Origin: Phycicoccus sp.
Lineage (GTDB): Bacteria > Actinomycetota > Actinomycetes > Actinomycetales > Dermatophilaceae
Reading direction: 5' to 3'
DNA: 41,428 nucleotides
Assembly (NCBI GenBank): GCA_017993715.1
Contig: JAGOME010000002.1
Coordinates: forward strand, 1-41,428
This document shows positions 16,400-24,421 of the stretch, one piece after another (position 1 is the stretch's first letter; every line of letters begins with the position of its first letter). The translations under genes were made by a program, and so were the position numbers. The notes below the pieces were generated by a model, which did not search any database, was not told where the DNA came from, and saw only the letters and a program-made list of their open reading frames with translations.

Positions 16400-16447
16400 G
16401 TGGGCAGCCAACCGCGCTCGGGTGCGTTACCGATAGTCGCCGTCGCC

Positions 16448-16460
16448 GATGCCAGGCATC
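16448..16460. promoter_or_regulatory. Possible operator dyad between the beta-glucosidase and hydrolase genes
   Basis: GATGCC-A-GGCATC is a perfect 6+6 bp dyad in the 140-bp divergent spacer. It lies about 50 bp from the beta-glucosidase start and 80 bp from the hydrolase start and could bind a dimeric regulator of both. No promoter hexamers could be assigned securely. Confidence 0.3.
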
Positions 16461-16539
16461 AGCAGGTCCGGCTTCCGTCGGCGGGGCCCACCCGGCAGGG
16501 TGGTGCAAAGCGACTGAAACCGGCAACGAGGAGAGCGGC

Positions 16540-17703
16540 GTGTTCGAGTACTTCCCCGGCAATTACATCTGGAACCTCGGTGTCGTCGCGACGCTGAACT
16601 CCGGTGGCGCCATCGACGAGGTGGACCGCGCCTGCCGTCCGATCCGTGAGCTGTCCGCGCAGGGCAGTGATGTGGGCACCCAGGAGTTCATGGCGTCCTG
16701 GCGCGTCGTCGCCGACCAGGTCATCGAGCAGGCACGCGAGTCCGAGGCCGCTGGGCACACCCGCACCGCCGGCCAGAAGTACCTGCGCGGCGGCGCCTAC
16801 TTGTGTCAAGCCGAGCGGATGCTCTCCAACTCCAGCCCGGACCGGATCCCGACCTACCGCTACCTGTTGGAGGTCATGGAGAAGTCGTTCGAGCTCATCG
16901 ATCCCCGCACCACGCGGGTCGAGGTCCCCTTCGAGGGCACCACTCTCCCGGCCTACTTCACCAACGCCAGCGTGGACGGCGAGCCCGTCCCGACCATCAT
17001 CATGTGGAACGGCCTGGACTCGACCAAGGAGCACATGTACACCTCCGGGTGGCCCAGCGAGATGGCTGCCCGCGGCTACTCCGTGCTCCAGGTCGACTGC
17101 CCCGGCTCGGGAGAGGCGCTGCGCCTGCAAGGCCTCACCTCACGGATCGAGTCCGAGGACTGGGCCAAGGCCTGTGTGGACTACCTGGAGACCCGCGACG
17201 ACGTCCGCGCGGACCGGATCGGCCTGGTGGGCTGGTCTCTCGGGGGCTACTACGTCCCCCGCGCGGCGGCATTCGAGAAGCGGCTGAAATTCGCTGTCGC
17301 CTGGGGCGCCAACCACAACTGGGGCGAGGTGCAGAAGCGCCGCCTTGAGCGCGAGGGCGAAAACCCCGTCCCGCACTACTGGGAGCACGTGCTGTGGGTC
17401 TGGGGATACGACGACCTCGACGCGTTCATCGACTACGCCGAGGGCGTGACCCTCAACGGCGTGGTGGACAAGATCGAATGCGCCTTCCTGATCACCCACG
17501 GGGAGAACGACCGTCAGATCGCGCTGCCCTACGCATACCAGTCCTACGAGCAGGCCACGAATGCCGCCCGCCGTGACCTACGCGTCTTCTCACCCGCGGA
17601 GGGTGCGACCGAGCACATCGGGCTGGACCACCTGCCCCACGTGGGCGCCTACACGGCCGACTGGATCGACGACGTCGTCGCCGACCTCGATGCCCAGGCG
17701 TGA
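16540..17703 (+). CDS. Alpha/beta hydrolase, resembling 2,6-dihydroxypseudooxynicotine C-C hydrolase
   Basis: A 387-residue alpha/beta hydrolase with a long helical N-terminal segment (about 1-125) before the core domain, the layout of 2,6-dihydroxypseudooxynicotine hydrolase and FrsA-like proteins. Catalytic candidates are Ser233 in GWSLGG, Asp324 in THGENDRQ and His359 (or 364) in ATEHIGLDH. FPGNYIWNLGV at the start and WNGLDSTKEHMY around the oxyanion region also recall that family. The nicotine enzyme splits a C-C bond next to a dihydroxy-aromatic ring, so this protein may cleave an aryl ketone or acyl-phenol side chain; an ester substrate is also possible. GTG start with GAGGAG 6 nt upstream. 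It begins a three-gene operon; its stop overlaps the SDR start. Confidence 0.85.
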   Translation: MFEYFPGNYIWNLGVVATLNSGGAIDEVDRACRPIRELSAQGSDVGTQEFMASWRVVADQVIEQARESEAAGHTRTAGQKYLRGGAYLCQAERMLSNSSPDRIPTYRYLLEVMEKSFELIDPRTTRVEVPFEGTTLPAYFTNASVDGEPVPTIIMWNGLDSTKEHMYTSGWPSEMAARGYSVLQVDCPGSGEALRLQGLTSRIESEDWAKACVDYLETRDDVRADRIGLVGWSLGGYYVPRAAAFEKRLKFAVAWGANHNWGEVQKRRLEREGENPVPHYWEHVLWVWGYDDLDAFIDYAEGVTLNGVVDKIECAFLITHGENDRQIALPYAYQSYEQATNAARRDLRVFSPAEGATEHIGLDHLPHVGAYTADWIDDVVADLDAQA

Positions 17704-18518
17704 GCGCACCCGCCGCCACTGACCTCACCGGCCGAGTCGCCCTCATCACGGGCACGGCCGGCGGCCAGGGCCGCGAGGCCGCCCTCCTGTTCGCCGCCGC
17801 CGGCGCCCTCGTTGTCGGCTGCGATGTCAACGCTGCAGGCGCCGACGAGACGGTGGCCCTCGTGCGGGCCGCGGGCGGCACGATGACCACGGCCGTCGTC
17901 GATCTCACCGACCGGGCCGACACCCAGGCGTGGGTCGAGGCGGCATTCTCGCTCCACGGCCGGATTGACGTCCTCTACGCCAACGCGGGTGCGACGCGCT
18001 TCGCGCCGCTGGAGGACATCACGCCGGAGCACTGGGACTTCGTGCTGCGCCATGAGCTCGATGTGGTGCTCTGGCCGGTCCAAGCCGCCTGGCCGCACCT
18101 CAAGCGCTCACCCGGTGCTGCGGTCATCCTCGTCGGTTCGACGGCCGGACTCACCGGGTCGCTCACCAACCACCGCGTCGCCCACACCGTGACCAAGGGC
18201 GGCATCGTGGCCCTGACGCGGCAGTTGGCCGCCGAGGGTGCACCCCACGGCATTCGGGTCAACTGCGTCAGCCCGGGGATGATCGACACACCCGCGACGC
18301 GCGGTGACCTCCTGGCCGCTGACCACCCCATGCGGACCATCGCCACCGCCATCCCTCTCGGGCGAGTGGGCCGGCCCGACGAGGTGGCACAGTGTGGACT
18401 GTTCCTGGCAAGCGACGCCGCTTCCTACGTCACCGGGGCCAACCTGGTCGTCGATGGCGGCTGGTCCAGCGTCCTGCCCGGAGCCACGAACCTCTCAGCA
18501 GATCGGAGCCAGCCATGA
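17700..18518 (+). CDS. SDR-family protein with His in place of the catalytic Tyr
   Basis: A 272-residue short-chain dehydrogenase fold: TGTAGGQG cofactor motif (18-24), Asp at the end of strand 2 (VVGCDVN), NAGA at 95-98 and Ser147 (VGSTAG). At the YxxxK position it has HTVTK (His162, Lys166), so the usual catalytic tyrosine is replaced; the Ser-to-His distance is also two residues longer than usual. I recall related actinobacterial SDRs with a similar KGG helix and non-Tyr residue, so this may mark a subfamily rather than a dead gene. The rest (IRVNCVSPGMIDTP; ASYVTGANLVVDGGW) is well conserved. GTGA overlap with the hydrolase and ATGA overlap with the DUF2218 gene show one operon. Confidence 0.85.
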   Translation: MSAPAATDLTGRVALITGTAGGQGREAALLFAAAGALVVGCDVNAAGADETVALVRAAGGTMTTAVVDLTDRADTQAWVEAAFSLHGRIDVLYANAGATRFAPLEDITPEHWDFVLRHELDVVLWPVQAAWPHLKRSPGAAVILVGSTAGLTGSLTNHRVAHTVTKGGIVALTRQLAAEGAPHGIRVNCVSPGMIDTPATRGDLLAADHPMRTIATAIPLGRVGRPDEVAQCGLFLASDAASYVTGANLVVDGGWSSVLPGATNLSADRSQP

Positions 18519-18811
18519 GCGACACCAGACACGGCACCATGCCGACAGACCGTCCCGCGCGATACGCCAAGCAACTCGGCGGCCACTGGGGGAGCAAGGG
18601 CACGGTCGAGCAGAGCGACGCGGCCACCGTGATCACCTTCGACTCTGGCCAGGTCGTCACGATGACCCCGCAGGTGGACCGCCTCGACGTCACCATCACC
18701 GTCCCCGAGGGCGGTGACGCCGACCGCTTCGCCGAGGTCGTTGCGGCCCACCTCGAGCGCTTCGGTCAGCGCGACGAGCTGCACGTGGAGTGGGAGTCCG
18801 CCGCCCCGTGA
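18515..18811 (+). CDS. DUF2218 family protein
   Basis: A 98-residue soluble protein of the DUF2218 type, with the core ARYAKQLGGHWGSKG, then TVITFDSGQVVTMTPQVDRLDVTITVPEGGDADRFAEVVAAHLERFGQRDELHVEW. Family proteins are small alpha/beta domains of unknown role, often next to metal-uptake or oxidoreductase genes. The ATG at 18515 overlaps the SDR stop (ATGA). It is the last gene of the hydrolase operon, so it may assist one of those enzymes; that is only context. The next gene begins 38 bp later and could be a separate unit. Confidence 0.78.
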   Translation: MSDTRHGTMPTDRPARYAKQLGGHWGSKGTVEQSDAATVITFDSGQVVTMTPQVDRLDVTITVPEGGDADRFAEVVAAHLERFGQRDELHVEWESAAP

Positions 18812-18849
18812 CCACGCTCTGACCACGCGTTCTCTGGCATCCTGGCGCC

Positions 18850-19494
18850 GTGACCGCGCCTGATCGACTCGCCACCCTCACGGACCGGGCCGCCGCACTG
18901 AGCGCAGCGGTGCCGGGGAGTCGGGTCATCCTCGGGATCGTCGGGGAGCCCGGGGCGGGCAAGAGCACCGTCGCGGCGGCCCTGGTTGCCGAACTCGTCA
19001 CGCGGGGGGTCTGCGCGGCCCTGGTGCCCATGGACGGCTTCCACCTGGCCAACAGTGCCCTGGCCCACCTTGGGCTGAGCGACCGCAAGGGCGCCCCGGA
19101 GACCTTCGACGCCCACGGTTACGTGGCGCTGCTGCGTCGGCTGCGGGCCCGCGTCCCCGGCGAGATCGTCTACGCGCCCACGTATGAACGGGCCATCGAG
19201 GAGTCTGTGGGCAGCGCCCTGCCGGTCGCCGAGGACGTCGACGTGGTCGTGACCGAGGGCAACTACCTGCTCCTGCCAGCCGACCCCTGGCCGGCCGCCG
19301 CCGCGGAGCTGGACCAGTGCTGGTTCGTCGACCTCGACCCGGACGTGCGGATCCGGCGCCTGATCGCCCGCCACATCGCGTTCGGCAAGGCACCCGAGGC
19401 CGCGACAGCCTGGGTCCATCAGGTGGATGAGGGGAATGCCGCGCTGGTCCGCGGGAGCCGTGACCGCGCAGACCTGATCGTGACGTGGTCATGA
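18850..19494 (+). CDS. P-loop nucleoside/nucleotide kinase-family protein
   Basis: A 214-residue kinase of the uridine-kinase/phosphoribulokinase/pantothenate-kinase fold. Walker A GEPGAGKST is at about residues 36-44; PMDGFHLAN, RKGAPETFDAHGYVALLRRLR, IVYAPTYERAIEE and VVTEGNYLLLP are typical of the family of bacterial nucleoside/nucleotide kinase-like proteins. The true substrate in such proteins is mostly unassigned (a sugar, nucleoside or pantothenate). GTG start at 18850. The stop overlaps the pabB start (ATGA), coupling it to para-aminobenzoate synthesis, although a functional link to folate is not evident. A role in phosphorylating a sugar released by the catabolic island is conceivable but unsupported. 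Confidence 0.85.
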   Translation: MTAPDRLATLTDRAAALSAAVPGSRVILGIVGEPGAGKSTVAAALVAELVTRGVCAALVPMDGFHLANSALAHLGLSDRKGAPETFDAHGYVALLRRLRARVPGEIVYAPTYERAIEESVGSALPVAEDVDVVVTEGNYLLLPADPWPAAAAELDQCWFVDLDPDVRIRRLIARHIAFGKAPEAATAWVHQVDEGNAALVRGSRDRADLIVTWS

Positions 19495-20498
19495 CCGCCC
19501 GGTTCGGTCACCGGATCGCCTCCGACGTCGAGCAGGTGACCGACGACCTGGCCGAGCTGCGTGAGGGCTTCTGGGCGGTCGTGGTCACCTTCGAGGGCGA
19601 GGTGACGGCGATCCGGTATGCCGACGTGCGGGCCCGCGGCCTGCGGGTCCCGGCACCCTGGCCCGGCGTGAGCGGTCCCTGGCGGACCAGCCTGAATCGG
19701 ACGGCCTACGTCAATGCCGTCGCGCAGGTGCGCGACCGGGTCGCCGCCGGCACTGTCTATCAGGTCAACATCTGCCGCGTGCTCACCGCCCCGGTCGCCG
19801 CCGAGGCGCGGGTAACCAGCCTGGGATACGTTCTGGCGCAGGGTAATCCCGCACCGTACGGCTGCGTGATCGACGAGCCCGAGCTTGGTGTCGAGATCGC
19901 CTGCGCCTCTCCGGAGCTGTATCTCTCGCGGGACGGTGACCGCCTGGTCTCGCGGCCGATCAAGGGCACCGCGACGACGATCGAGACGATGCTGCCCAAG
20001 GACTTCGCCGAGAACGTCATGATCGTCGACCTCGTTCGCAACGACCTGGCCCATGTCAGCGCTCCCGGCTCGGTCTCGGTCGACCACTTGTGCCGCCCCG
20101 AGGTCCACCCCGGCCTGGTGCACCTCGTCAGTGACGTCTCCGGACGCCTGATCGATGGGGCCGCGTGGCCCGAGGTGTTCGACGCGACGTTCCCGCCGGG
20201 CTCGGTCTCCGGCGCCCCCAAGTTCACCGCCCTGGAGGCCATCGCCGACCTCGAGCCCGTGCCTCGGGGTCCCTACTGCGGGGCGATCGGGTGGATCGAC
20301 GCCGACGCCGGGACCGCCGAACTGGCGGTCGGGATCCGCACCTTCTGGATCACACCGGACGAGAGCGGCATTCGATCCCTACGGTTCGGCACGGGCGCGG
20401 GGATCACCTGGGGCTCGGATCCACAGGCGGAGTGGGAGGAGACCCAGCTCAAGGCTCGTAAGCTCATCGCCCTGGCCTCTGGGAGAATGCAGGCATGA
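19491..20498 (+). CDS. pabB: Aminodeoxychorismate synthase component I (chorismate-binding)
   Basis: A 335-residue chorismate-binding enzyme that, with a glutamine amidotransferase, converts chorismate to 4-amino-4-deoxychorismate for folate. Seen: YQVNICRVL, SPELYLSRDGDRLVSRPIKGT, AENVMIVDLVRNDL, FPPGSVSGAPK and GPYCGAIGWID, the block of active-site and Mg/chorismate-binding motifs. It lacks most of the usual N-terminal region found in full-length TrpE/PabB (450-500 residues), a compact form seen in many actinobacteria. Starts: ATG 19491 (ATGA overlap with the kinase) or an in-frame GTG at 19485, two codons longer. The stop overlaps pabC. No pabA is in the window. Confidence 0.9.
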   Translation: MTARFGHRIASDVEQVTDDLAELREGFWAVVVTFEGEVTAIRYADVRARGLRVPAPWPGVSGPWRTSLNRTAYVNAVAQVRDRVAAGTVYQVNICRVLTAPVAAEARVTSLGYVLAQGNPAPYGCVIDEPELGVEIACASPELYLSRDGDRLVSRPIKGTATTIETMLPKDFAENVMIVDLVRNDLAHVSAPGSVSVDHLCRPEVHPGLVHLVSDVSGRLIDGAAWPEVFDATFPPGSVSGAPKFTALEAIADLEPVPRGPYCGAIGWIDADAGTAELAVGIRTFWITPDESGIRSLRFGTGAGITWGSDPQAEWEETQLKARKLIALASGRMQA

Positions 20499-21334
20499 CG
20501 GTGCAGGTGTGGGTCGACGGTGAGCTCGTAGGTGCCGATGCCCCCTCGATCAGGGCCATCGACCACGGGGTGACGGTGGGGGACGGGGCCTTTGAGACGT
20601 GCAAGATCGTCGCCGGTGAGGGGTTTGCGATCTCTCGGCATCTGGGTCGGATGGATCGCACCCTGGCTGGTCTCGGGCTCCGCCCGATGGATCACGAGCA
20701 GGTGCGCGAGGGCATCAAGGCGGTCCTGTCGGCGGGCGACCCCCTCGCCTTTGGTCGGCTGCGCTGGACGGTGACCGGAGGTGTTGGCCCGCTCGGGTCG
20801 GACCGGCTCGACTCCGACCTCACCCTCATTGTCACGGCAGGGCCGACCCCCGCCCAGGCGGAATCGGTGGCCGTTGCCACTGTCCCGTGGGTCCGCAATG
20901 AGCGCTCTGCGACAGCCGGGCTCAAGACGACGTCCTATGCCGAAAACGTGGTCGCCCTCGCCCGAGCCAAGGAGAGCGGCGCCAGCGAGGCACTCTTTGC
21001 CAACACGCGCGGCGACCTGTGCGAGGGCACGGGCAGCAATGTCCTCATTGTCACCGGCGGCGAGATCATCACCCCGACGCTGGGCAGCGGCTGCCTGGCC
21101 GGCATCACCCGTGAACTGGTGCTCGAGTGGGCCGCGGCCGCCGGGATCACCATCGTCGAGCGAGACGTTCCCCTGAGCATGTTGGACTCGTGTGACGAGG
21201 TCATCCTCACCAGCTCGCTCAAAGACGTCGTCCCGGCCCACCGCGTCGACGGGCGAAATCTGACGCCCGGCCCGGTCGCGGCGCAACTGCGAGCGCTATG
21301 GCGGGAGCGCCAAGCCGAAGGTCTGGACCCGTGA
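20495..21334 (+). CDS. pabC: Aminodeoxychorismate lyase / class IV aminotransferase
   Basis: A 279-residue fold-type IV PLP enzyme. PLP lysine is Lys144 in AGLKTTSYAENV, and FANTRGDLCEGTGSNVLIV carries the conserved Glu and the phosphate-binding region. The adjacent pabB makes 4-amino-4-deoxychorismate lyase (giving para-aminobenzoate and pyruvate) the best call; a branched-chain or D-amino-acid aminotransferase cannot be excluded by motif alone. ATG at 20495 overlaps the pabB stop, and its own stop overlaps the GTG of the next gene, so all are co-translated. Confidence 0.88.
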   Translation: MTVQVWVDGELVGADAPSIRAIDHGVTVGDGAFETCKIVAGEGFAISRHLGRMDRTLAGLGLRPMDHEQVREGIKAVLSAGDPLAFGRLRWTVTGGVGPLGSDRLDSDLTLIVTAGPTPAQAESVAVATVPWVRNERSATAGLKTTSYAENVVALARAKESGASEALFANTRGDLCEGTGSNVLIVTGGEIITPTLGSGCLAGITRELVLEWAAAAGITIVERDVPLSMLDSCDEVILTSSLKDVVPAHRVDGRNLTPGPVAAQLRALWRERQAEGLDP

Positions 21335-21855
21335 CAGAGCCGATGACTGCCCCGGGGGACCAGGAGTCCGACGACGCGGTGCCGTCGCGCCCGGTCCGTC
21401 AGGACGACCATGGTGAGCACCCCGAGCATCTGCTGCGTGATGCCGACAGCCCCGACGACTGGGCCTGGCGCCGTGCGATTCGAGCGCGGCGCCCTCTCCT
21501 GCTGGTATATCGCGGCATCATCCTCACTCTCGGGTTCACCCTGGTCGGCTTCGGGCTCGTACTCGTCCCGCTCCCCGGGCCTGGCTGGCTCATGGTCTTC
21601 CTCGGGCTGGCCGTTTTGGCCTCCGAGTTCGAGCCGGCCAACCGATTGCTCCAGTTCGCGCGTGCTCAGTTGCACCAATGGAACGTGTGGATCAAGGCCC
21701 AGTCGCGGTGGGTCCAGGTCGTCGTCGGCGTGGCCACGTTCGCGTTCGTCTGCGCTGTGCTCTGGGTGACGATGCACTTCTCTGGTGTGCCCGCCTGGCT
21801 CCCGGACCCCATCGAGGACGCACTGGTCGATGTGGCCCGGCTTCCGCGGGCCTGA
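21331..21855 (+). CDS. PGPGW-motif membrane protein (TIGR02611-like)
   Basis: A 174-residue protein with a 55-residue charged N-terminus, then three hydrophobic stretches. The first pair forms a hairpin around LVPLPGPGWLMVFLGLAVLASEFEPA, the PGPGW motif of this actinobacterial membrane family; a third segment is WVQVVVGVATFAFVCAVLWVTMHF. The function is unknown. I chose GTG 21331, which overlaps the pabC stop (GTGA); an earlier GTG would lie inside pabC. It is the last gene before the tRNA gene. The C-terminal tail after the last segment is short (about 25 residues). Confidence 0.85.
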   Translation: MTEPMTAPGDQESDDAVPSRPVRQDDHGEHPEHLLRDADSPDDWAWRRAIRARRPLLLVYRGIILTLGFTLVGFGLVLVPLPGPGWLMVFLGLAVLASEFEPANRLLQFARAQLHQWNVWIKAQSRWVQVVVGVATFAFVCAVLWVTMHFSGVPAWLPDPIEDALVDVARLPRA

Positions 21856-21856
21856 T

Positions 21857-21885
21857 TTCACTGCGGCTGACCGGACGGGTATCCT
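21857..21885 (+). promoter_or_regulatory. Promoter of the tRNA-Val gene
   Basis: TTCACT (21857-21862), a 17-bp spacer and TATCCT (21880-21885) give a good housekeeping promoter directly after the PGPGW gene stop. A start site near 21892 would leave a 5' leader of about 22 nt removed by RNase P. Confidence 0.5.
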
Positions 21886-21913
21886 CACTCACGCCCGCGC
21901 AGACGGGTCACCT

Positions 21914-21987
21914 GGATGTGTAGCTCAGTTGGTTAGAGCGTTCGCTTCACACGCGAGAGGCCGGGGGTTCGAGTCCCTCCACATCCA
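21914..21987 (+). tRNA. tRNA-Val (anticodon CAC)
   Basis: A 74-nt cloverleaf that I folded by hand. The 7-bp acceptor stem (GGATGTG/CACATCC) is perfect, the D stem is GCTC/GAGC, the anticodon stem TTCGC/GCGAG has loop TTCACAC with anticodon CAC, and the T stem GGGGG/CCCTC has loop TTCGAGT. The discriminator base is A73; the CCA end is not encoded (ACTG follows). It reads the GUG valine codon, very common in this high-GC DNA. A promoter lies just upstream. Confidence 0.95.
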
Positions 21988-22063
21988 CTGCACGACCCGG
22001 TGATGGCCCTGGCCCCATCGGCGTGGTGCCCGCCAATCGCTGCACTTCGGGACCAGCACCACG

Positions 22064-22069
22064 TAGGCT
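22064..22069 (+). promoter_or_regulatory. Possible -10 element for the helicase gene
   Basis: TAGGCT fits the actinobacterial -10 pattern and would give a leader near 195 nt to the proposed start at 22271. The region 21988-22270 (283 bp) otherwise shows no RNA family, no long dyad and no convincing gene; three copies of TCGGCGTCC (22155, 22197, 22232) are the only repeat seen. Confidence 0.25.
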
Positions 22070-22270
22070 GGTCACCACCTGCTGTTGTGGCGGGGAGATT
22101 CAGCCCACAGGGGCCTTGGCTGATCGAGCTGGCTTGCGTGCGACTGAATCAGTTTCGGCGTCCTGCCAGCACGTCGGCTGCGTCGCGTCAAACGCCTCGG
22201 CGTCCGGTCCACGGTGGGCCCGACGACGATCTCGGCGTCCGCCTGTCCCACGTCAGGAGAAACAACCGCT

Positions 22271-24400
22271 TTGGCACAGCGACCATCGCGCCGACACGGC
22301 GCGCCACGTTCCGCGCAGCACTCGGGTCGCCCCGGTGGCGGCGACAACGAAGGCCTGATCCCGGTCCTGGCCAAGGCCGTCCGCCAGGTCGAGCTCGCCG
22401 CGCAACGCGGCAAGGTCCGGCCCAGCGTCCGCACGGCCTACCAGGTGGTCGCCCTCCTCGCGCGCGAAGAGCGGGCCCGCGCCAAGGGGGACCCGTCGAT
22501 GAAGGAGTCTGAGCGGTCCAACCTGCTGACCCGACTCGACGGCATCGCCACGATCCTGGCCAAGACTGCGGTCCGCGACACCTCACTGCTTGCGCTCCTG
22601 GCCGACGGGGCGCCGGTGTCTCCGGCCGCCATCACCCTCAAGAACGACCTCCTGCGAGAGGCCGGGCGCGAACCGGACCCCGAGCCGGAGCCAGAGCCGG
22701 AGCTCGCCGCGGCGCCGTCGAGCGCCGCGCGGCACGTGGTTCCGCAGACGGTCATCGCTCGCCAGCTGGCCAATCCATTCCTGGCGCCGGACTTCTCGGC
22801 CGTTCCGGCGGCGCGACCGACCTCCAACCGGCTCGGCAGTTGGGAGTTGCTCACCCCCCTGTTCCGGGCCTTCGAGTCCGGGGGAGACAGCACCTGTATG
22901 CCGCTGCCCGAGCCCTCTCAGGTGCCCCACGGCATTCGCGGCCTGGAGCTCATGCACCACCAGGCCCAGGTCGTGGCCGCCGCCGCAGACGGCCACCGGA
23001 CGTTCCTCCTCGCCGATGAGCCCGGCCTGGGCAAGACCGCCCAGGCGCTCTTGGCCGCCGACGCCGCCGGTGCGTTCCCGCTGCTGGTCGTCGTGCCGAA
23101 TGTCGTCAAAGCCAACTGGGCTCACGAGGCCGGCCTATGGACGCCACGTCGCACGGCGACAGTCATTCACGGTGATGGCGAGACCATCGATGGCTTCGCG
23201 GACATCGTCATCGTCAACTACGACATCCTCGACCGTCACGTCGCCTGGCTGGGTCGGCACGGCTTCCGCGGCATGGTGGTCGATGAGGCCCACTTCATCA
23301 AAAACAAGTCCTCTCAGCGCTCCCAGCACGTCCTGGAGCTCTCCGCGCGCATCCGGGACCGCCACAGTCGGGCGCTGTTCATGGCCCTGACAGGGACCCC
23401 GCTGATCAACGACATTGAGGACTTCCGCGCCATCTGGCAGTTCCTCGGCTGGATCGATGACCGCAAGCCTCGCCATGCCTTGATGTCCGCTCTGGAGGAC
23501 AACGGCCTGACGCCCGCGGACTGGGGTTTCTCCGCGGCAGCCAGGACTGCCGTGATCGACCTGGGCATCGTGCGTCGGCGCAAGGTCGACGTGGCCTCCG
23601 ACATCCCCGCCCGGCGCGTCGCGGACCTCCCCGTCGAGCTCGACGACGCGGCCGCCCGCTCGATCCGGGCCGCCGAGCAGGACTTGGCGCGCCGCCTCGT
23701 GGCGCGCTACGACGCGGCCATGTCCGCGCGCCCGACGAGCACCCAGGACGGTGGGATCGACGAGGACCTGGTCAGGCGAGTTGCCGCCGCGGAACGCAAG
23801 AATGCCGGGACCGACCCCAGCGGGGACAACGTCTTCTCGGTCATGCGGCGGATCGGGCAGGCCAAGGCCGGCCTAGCTGCCGATTACGCTGCCCAGCTCG
23901 CGCGCAACGTCGGCAAGGTCGTCTTCTTCGCCAAGCACATCGACGTCATGGACACGGCCCAGGAGGCGTTCGCCAAGCGCGGCATTCGCTACGCGGCCAT
24001 CCGCGGCGACCAGAGCGCCAAGGTCCGCAAGGAGAACATCGAGGCCTTCCTCACCGACCCCGATGTGGCCATCATCGTCTGCTCGCTGACCGCGGCCGGC
24101 GTCGGGATCAACCTCCAAGTCGCCTCCAACGTCGTCCTCGCCGAGCTGTCGTGGACCTCGGCGGAGCAGACCCAGGCCATCGATCGGGTCCACCGGATCG
24201 GCCAGGCCCAACCCGTCACTGCATGGCGGATCATCGCCGCCAAGACCATCGACCCCAAGCTGGCCGAGCTCATCGACGCCAAGGCCGGGCTGGCGGCGCG
24301 GGCCCTCGACGGCTCCGACGAGGAGGTCGGCTCCTCCGCCGACGTGCAACTCGAGGCCTTGATCTCGCTGCTGACCGAGGCGTTGGACGCCCGTGGGTAA
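22271..24400 (+). CDS. SNF2-type DEAD/DEAH-box helicase-like ATPase (HARP/SMARCAL1-like)
   Basis: A 709-residue SNF2-superfamily DNA translocase. A non-conserved N-terminal 230 residues precede the ATPase: Walker A DEPGLGKTAQAL (about 249-260), DEAH box VVDEAHFIKN (about 335-344), motif III ALTGTPL, and C-lobe motifs GVGINLQVASNVVL and TSAEQTQAIDRVHRIGQAQPV (arginine finger region). Such proteins remodel DNA or protein-DNA complexes, for example annealing helicases. I chose TTG 22271 because MAQRPSRRHGAPRSAQ looks like a natural start and AGGAG lies 11 nt upstream; a GTG at 22214 is an in-frame alternative. There is an acidic repeat DPEPEPEPEPEL at about residues 154-165. It ends 21 bp before ilvA. 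Confidence 0.85.
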   Translation: MAQRPSRRHGAPRSAQHSGRPGGGDNEGLIPVLAKAVRQVELAAQRGKVRPSVRTAYQVVALLAREERARAKGDPSMKESERSNLLTRLDGIATILAKTAVRDTSLLALLADGAPVSPAAITLKNDLLREAGREPDPEPEPEPELAAAPSSAARHVVPQTVIARQLANPFLAPDFSAVPAARPTSNRLGSWELLTPLFRAFESGGDSTCMPLPEPSQVPHGIRGLELMHHQAQVVAAAADGHRTFLLADEPGLGKTAQALLAADAAGAFPLLVVVPNVVKANWAHEAGLWTPRRTATVIHGDGETIDGFADIVIVNYDILDRHVAWLGRHGFRGMVVDEAHFIKNKSSQRSQHVLELSARIRDRHSRALFMALTGTPLINDIEDFRAIWQFLGWIDDRKPRHALMSALEDNGLTPADWGFSAAARTAVIDLGIVRRRKVDVASDIPARRVADLPVELDDAAARSIRAAEQDLARRLVARYDAAMSARPTSTQDGGIDEDLVRRVAAAERKNAGTDPSGDNVFSVMRRIGQAKAGLAADYAAQLARNVGKVVFFAKHIDVMDTAQEAFAKRGIRYAAIRGDQSAKVRKENIEAFLTDPDVAIIVCSLTAAGVGINLQVASNVVLAELSWTSAEQTQAIDRVHRIGQAQPVTAWRIIAAKTIDPKLAELIDAKAGLAARALDGSDEEVGSSADVQLEALISLLTEALDARG

Positions 24401-24421
24401 CGGGCCTACGAGCGAGTCCCG

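Noticed and set aside
22155-22240. Three copies of TCGGCGTCC before the helicase gene
   Set aside because: Spacing is uneven (42 and 35 bp) and the word is expected in this composition; not enough for a repeat or operator.
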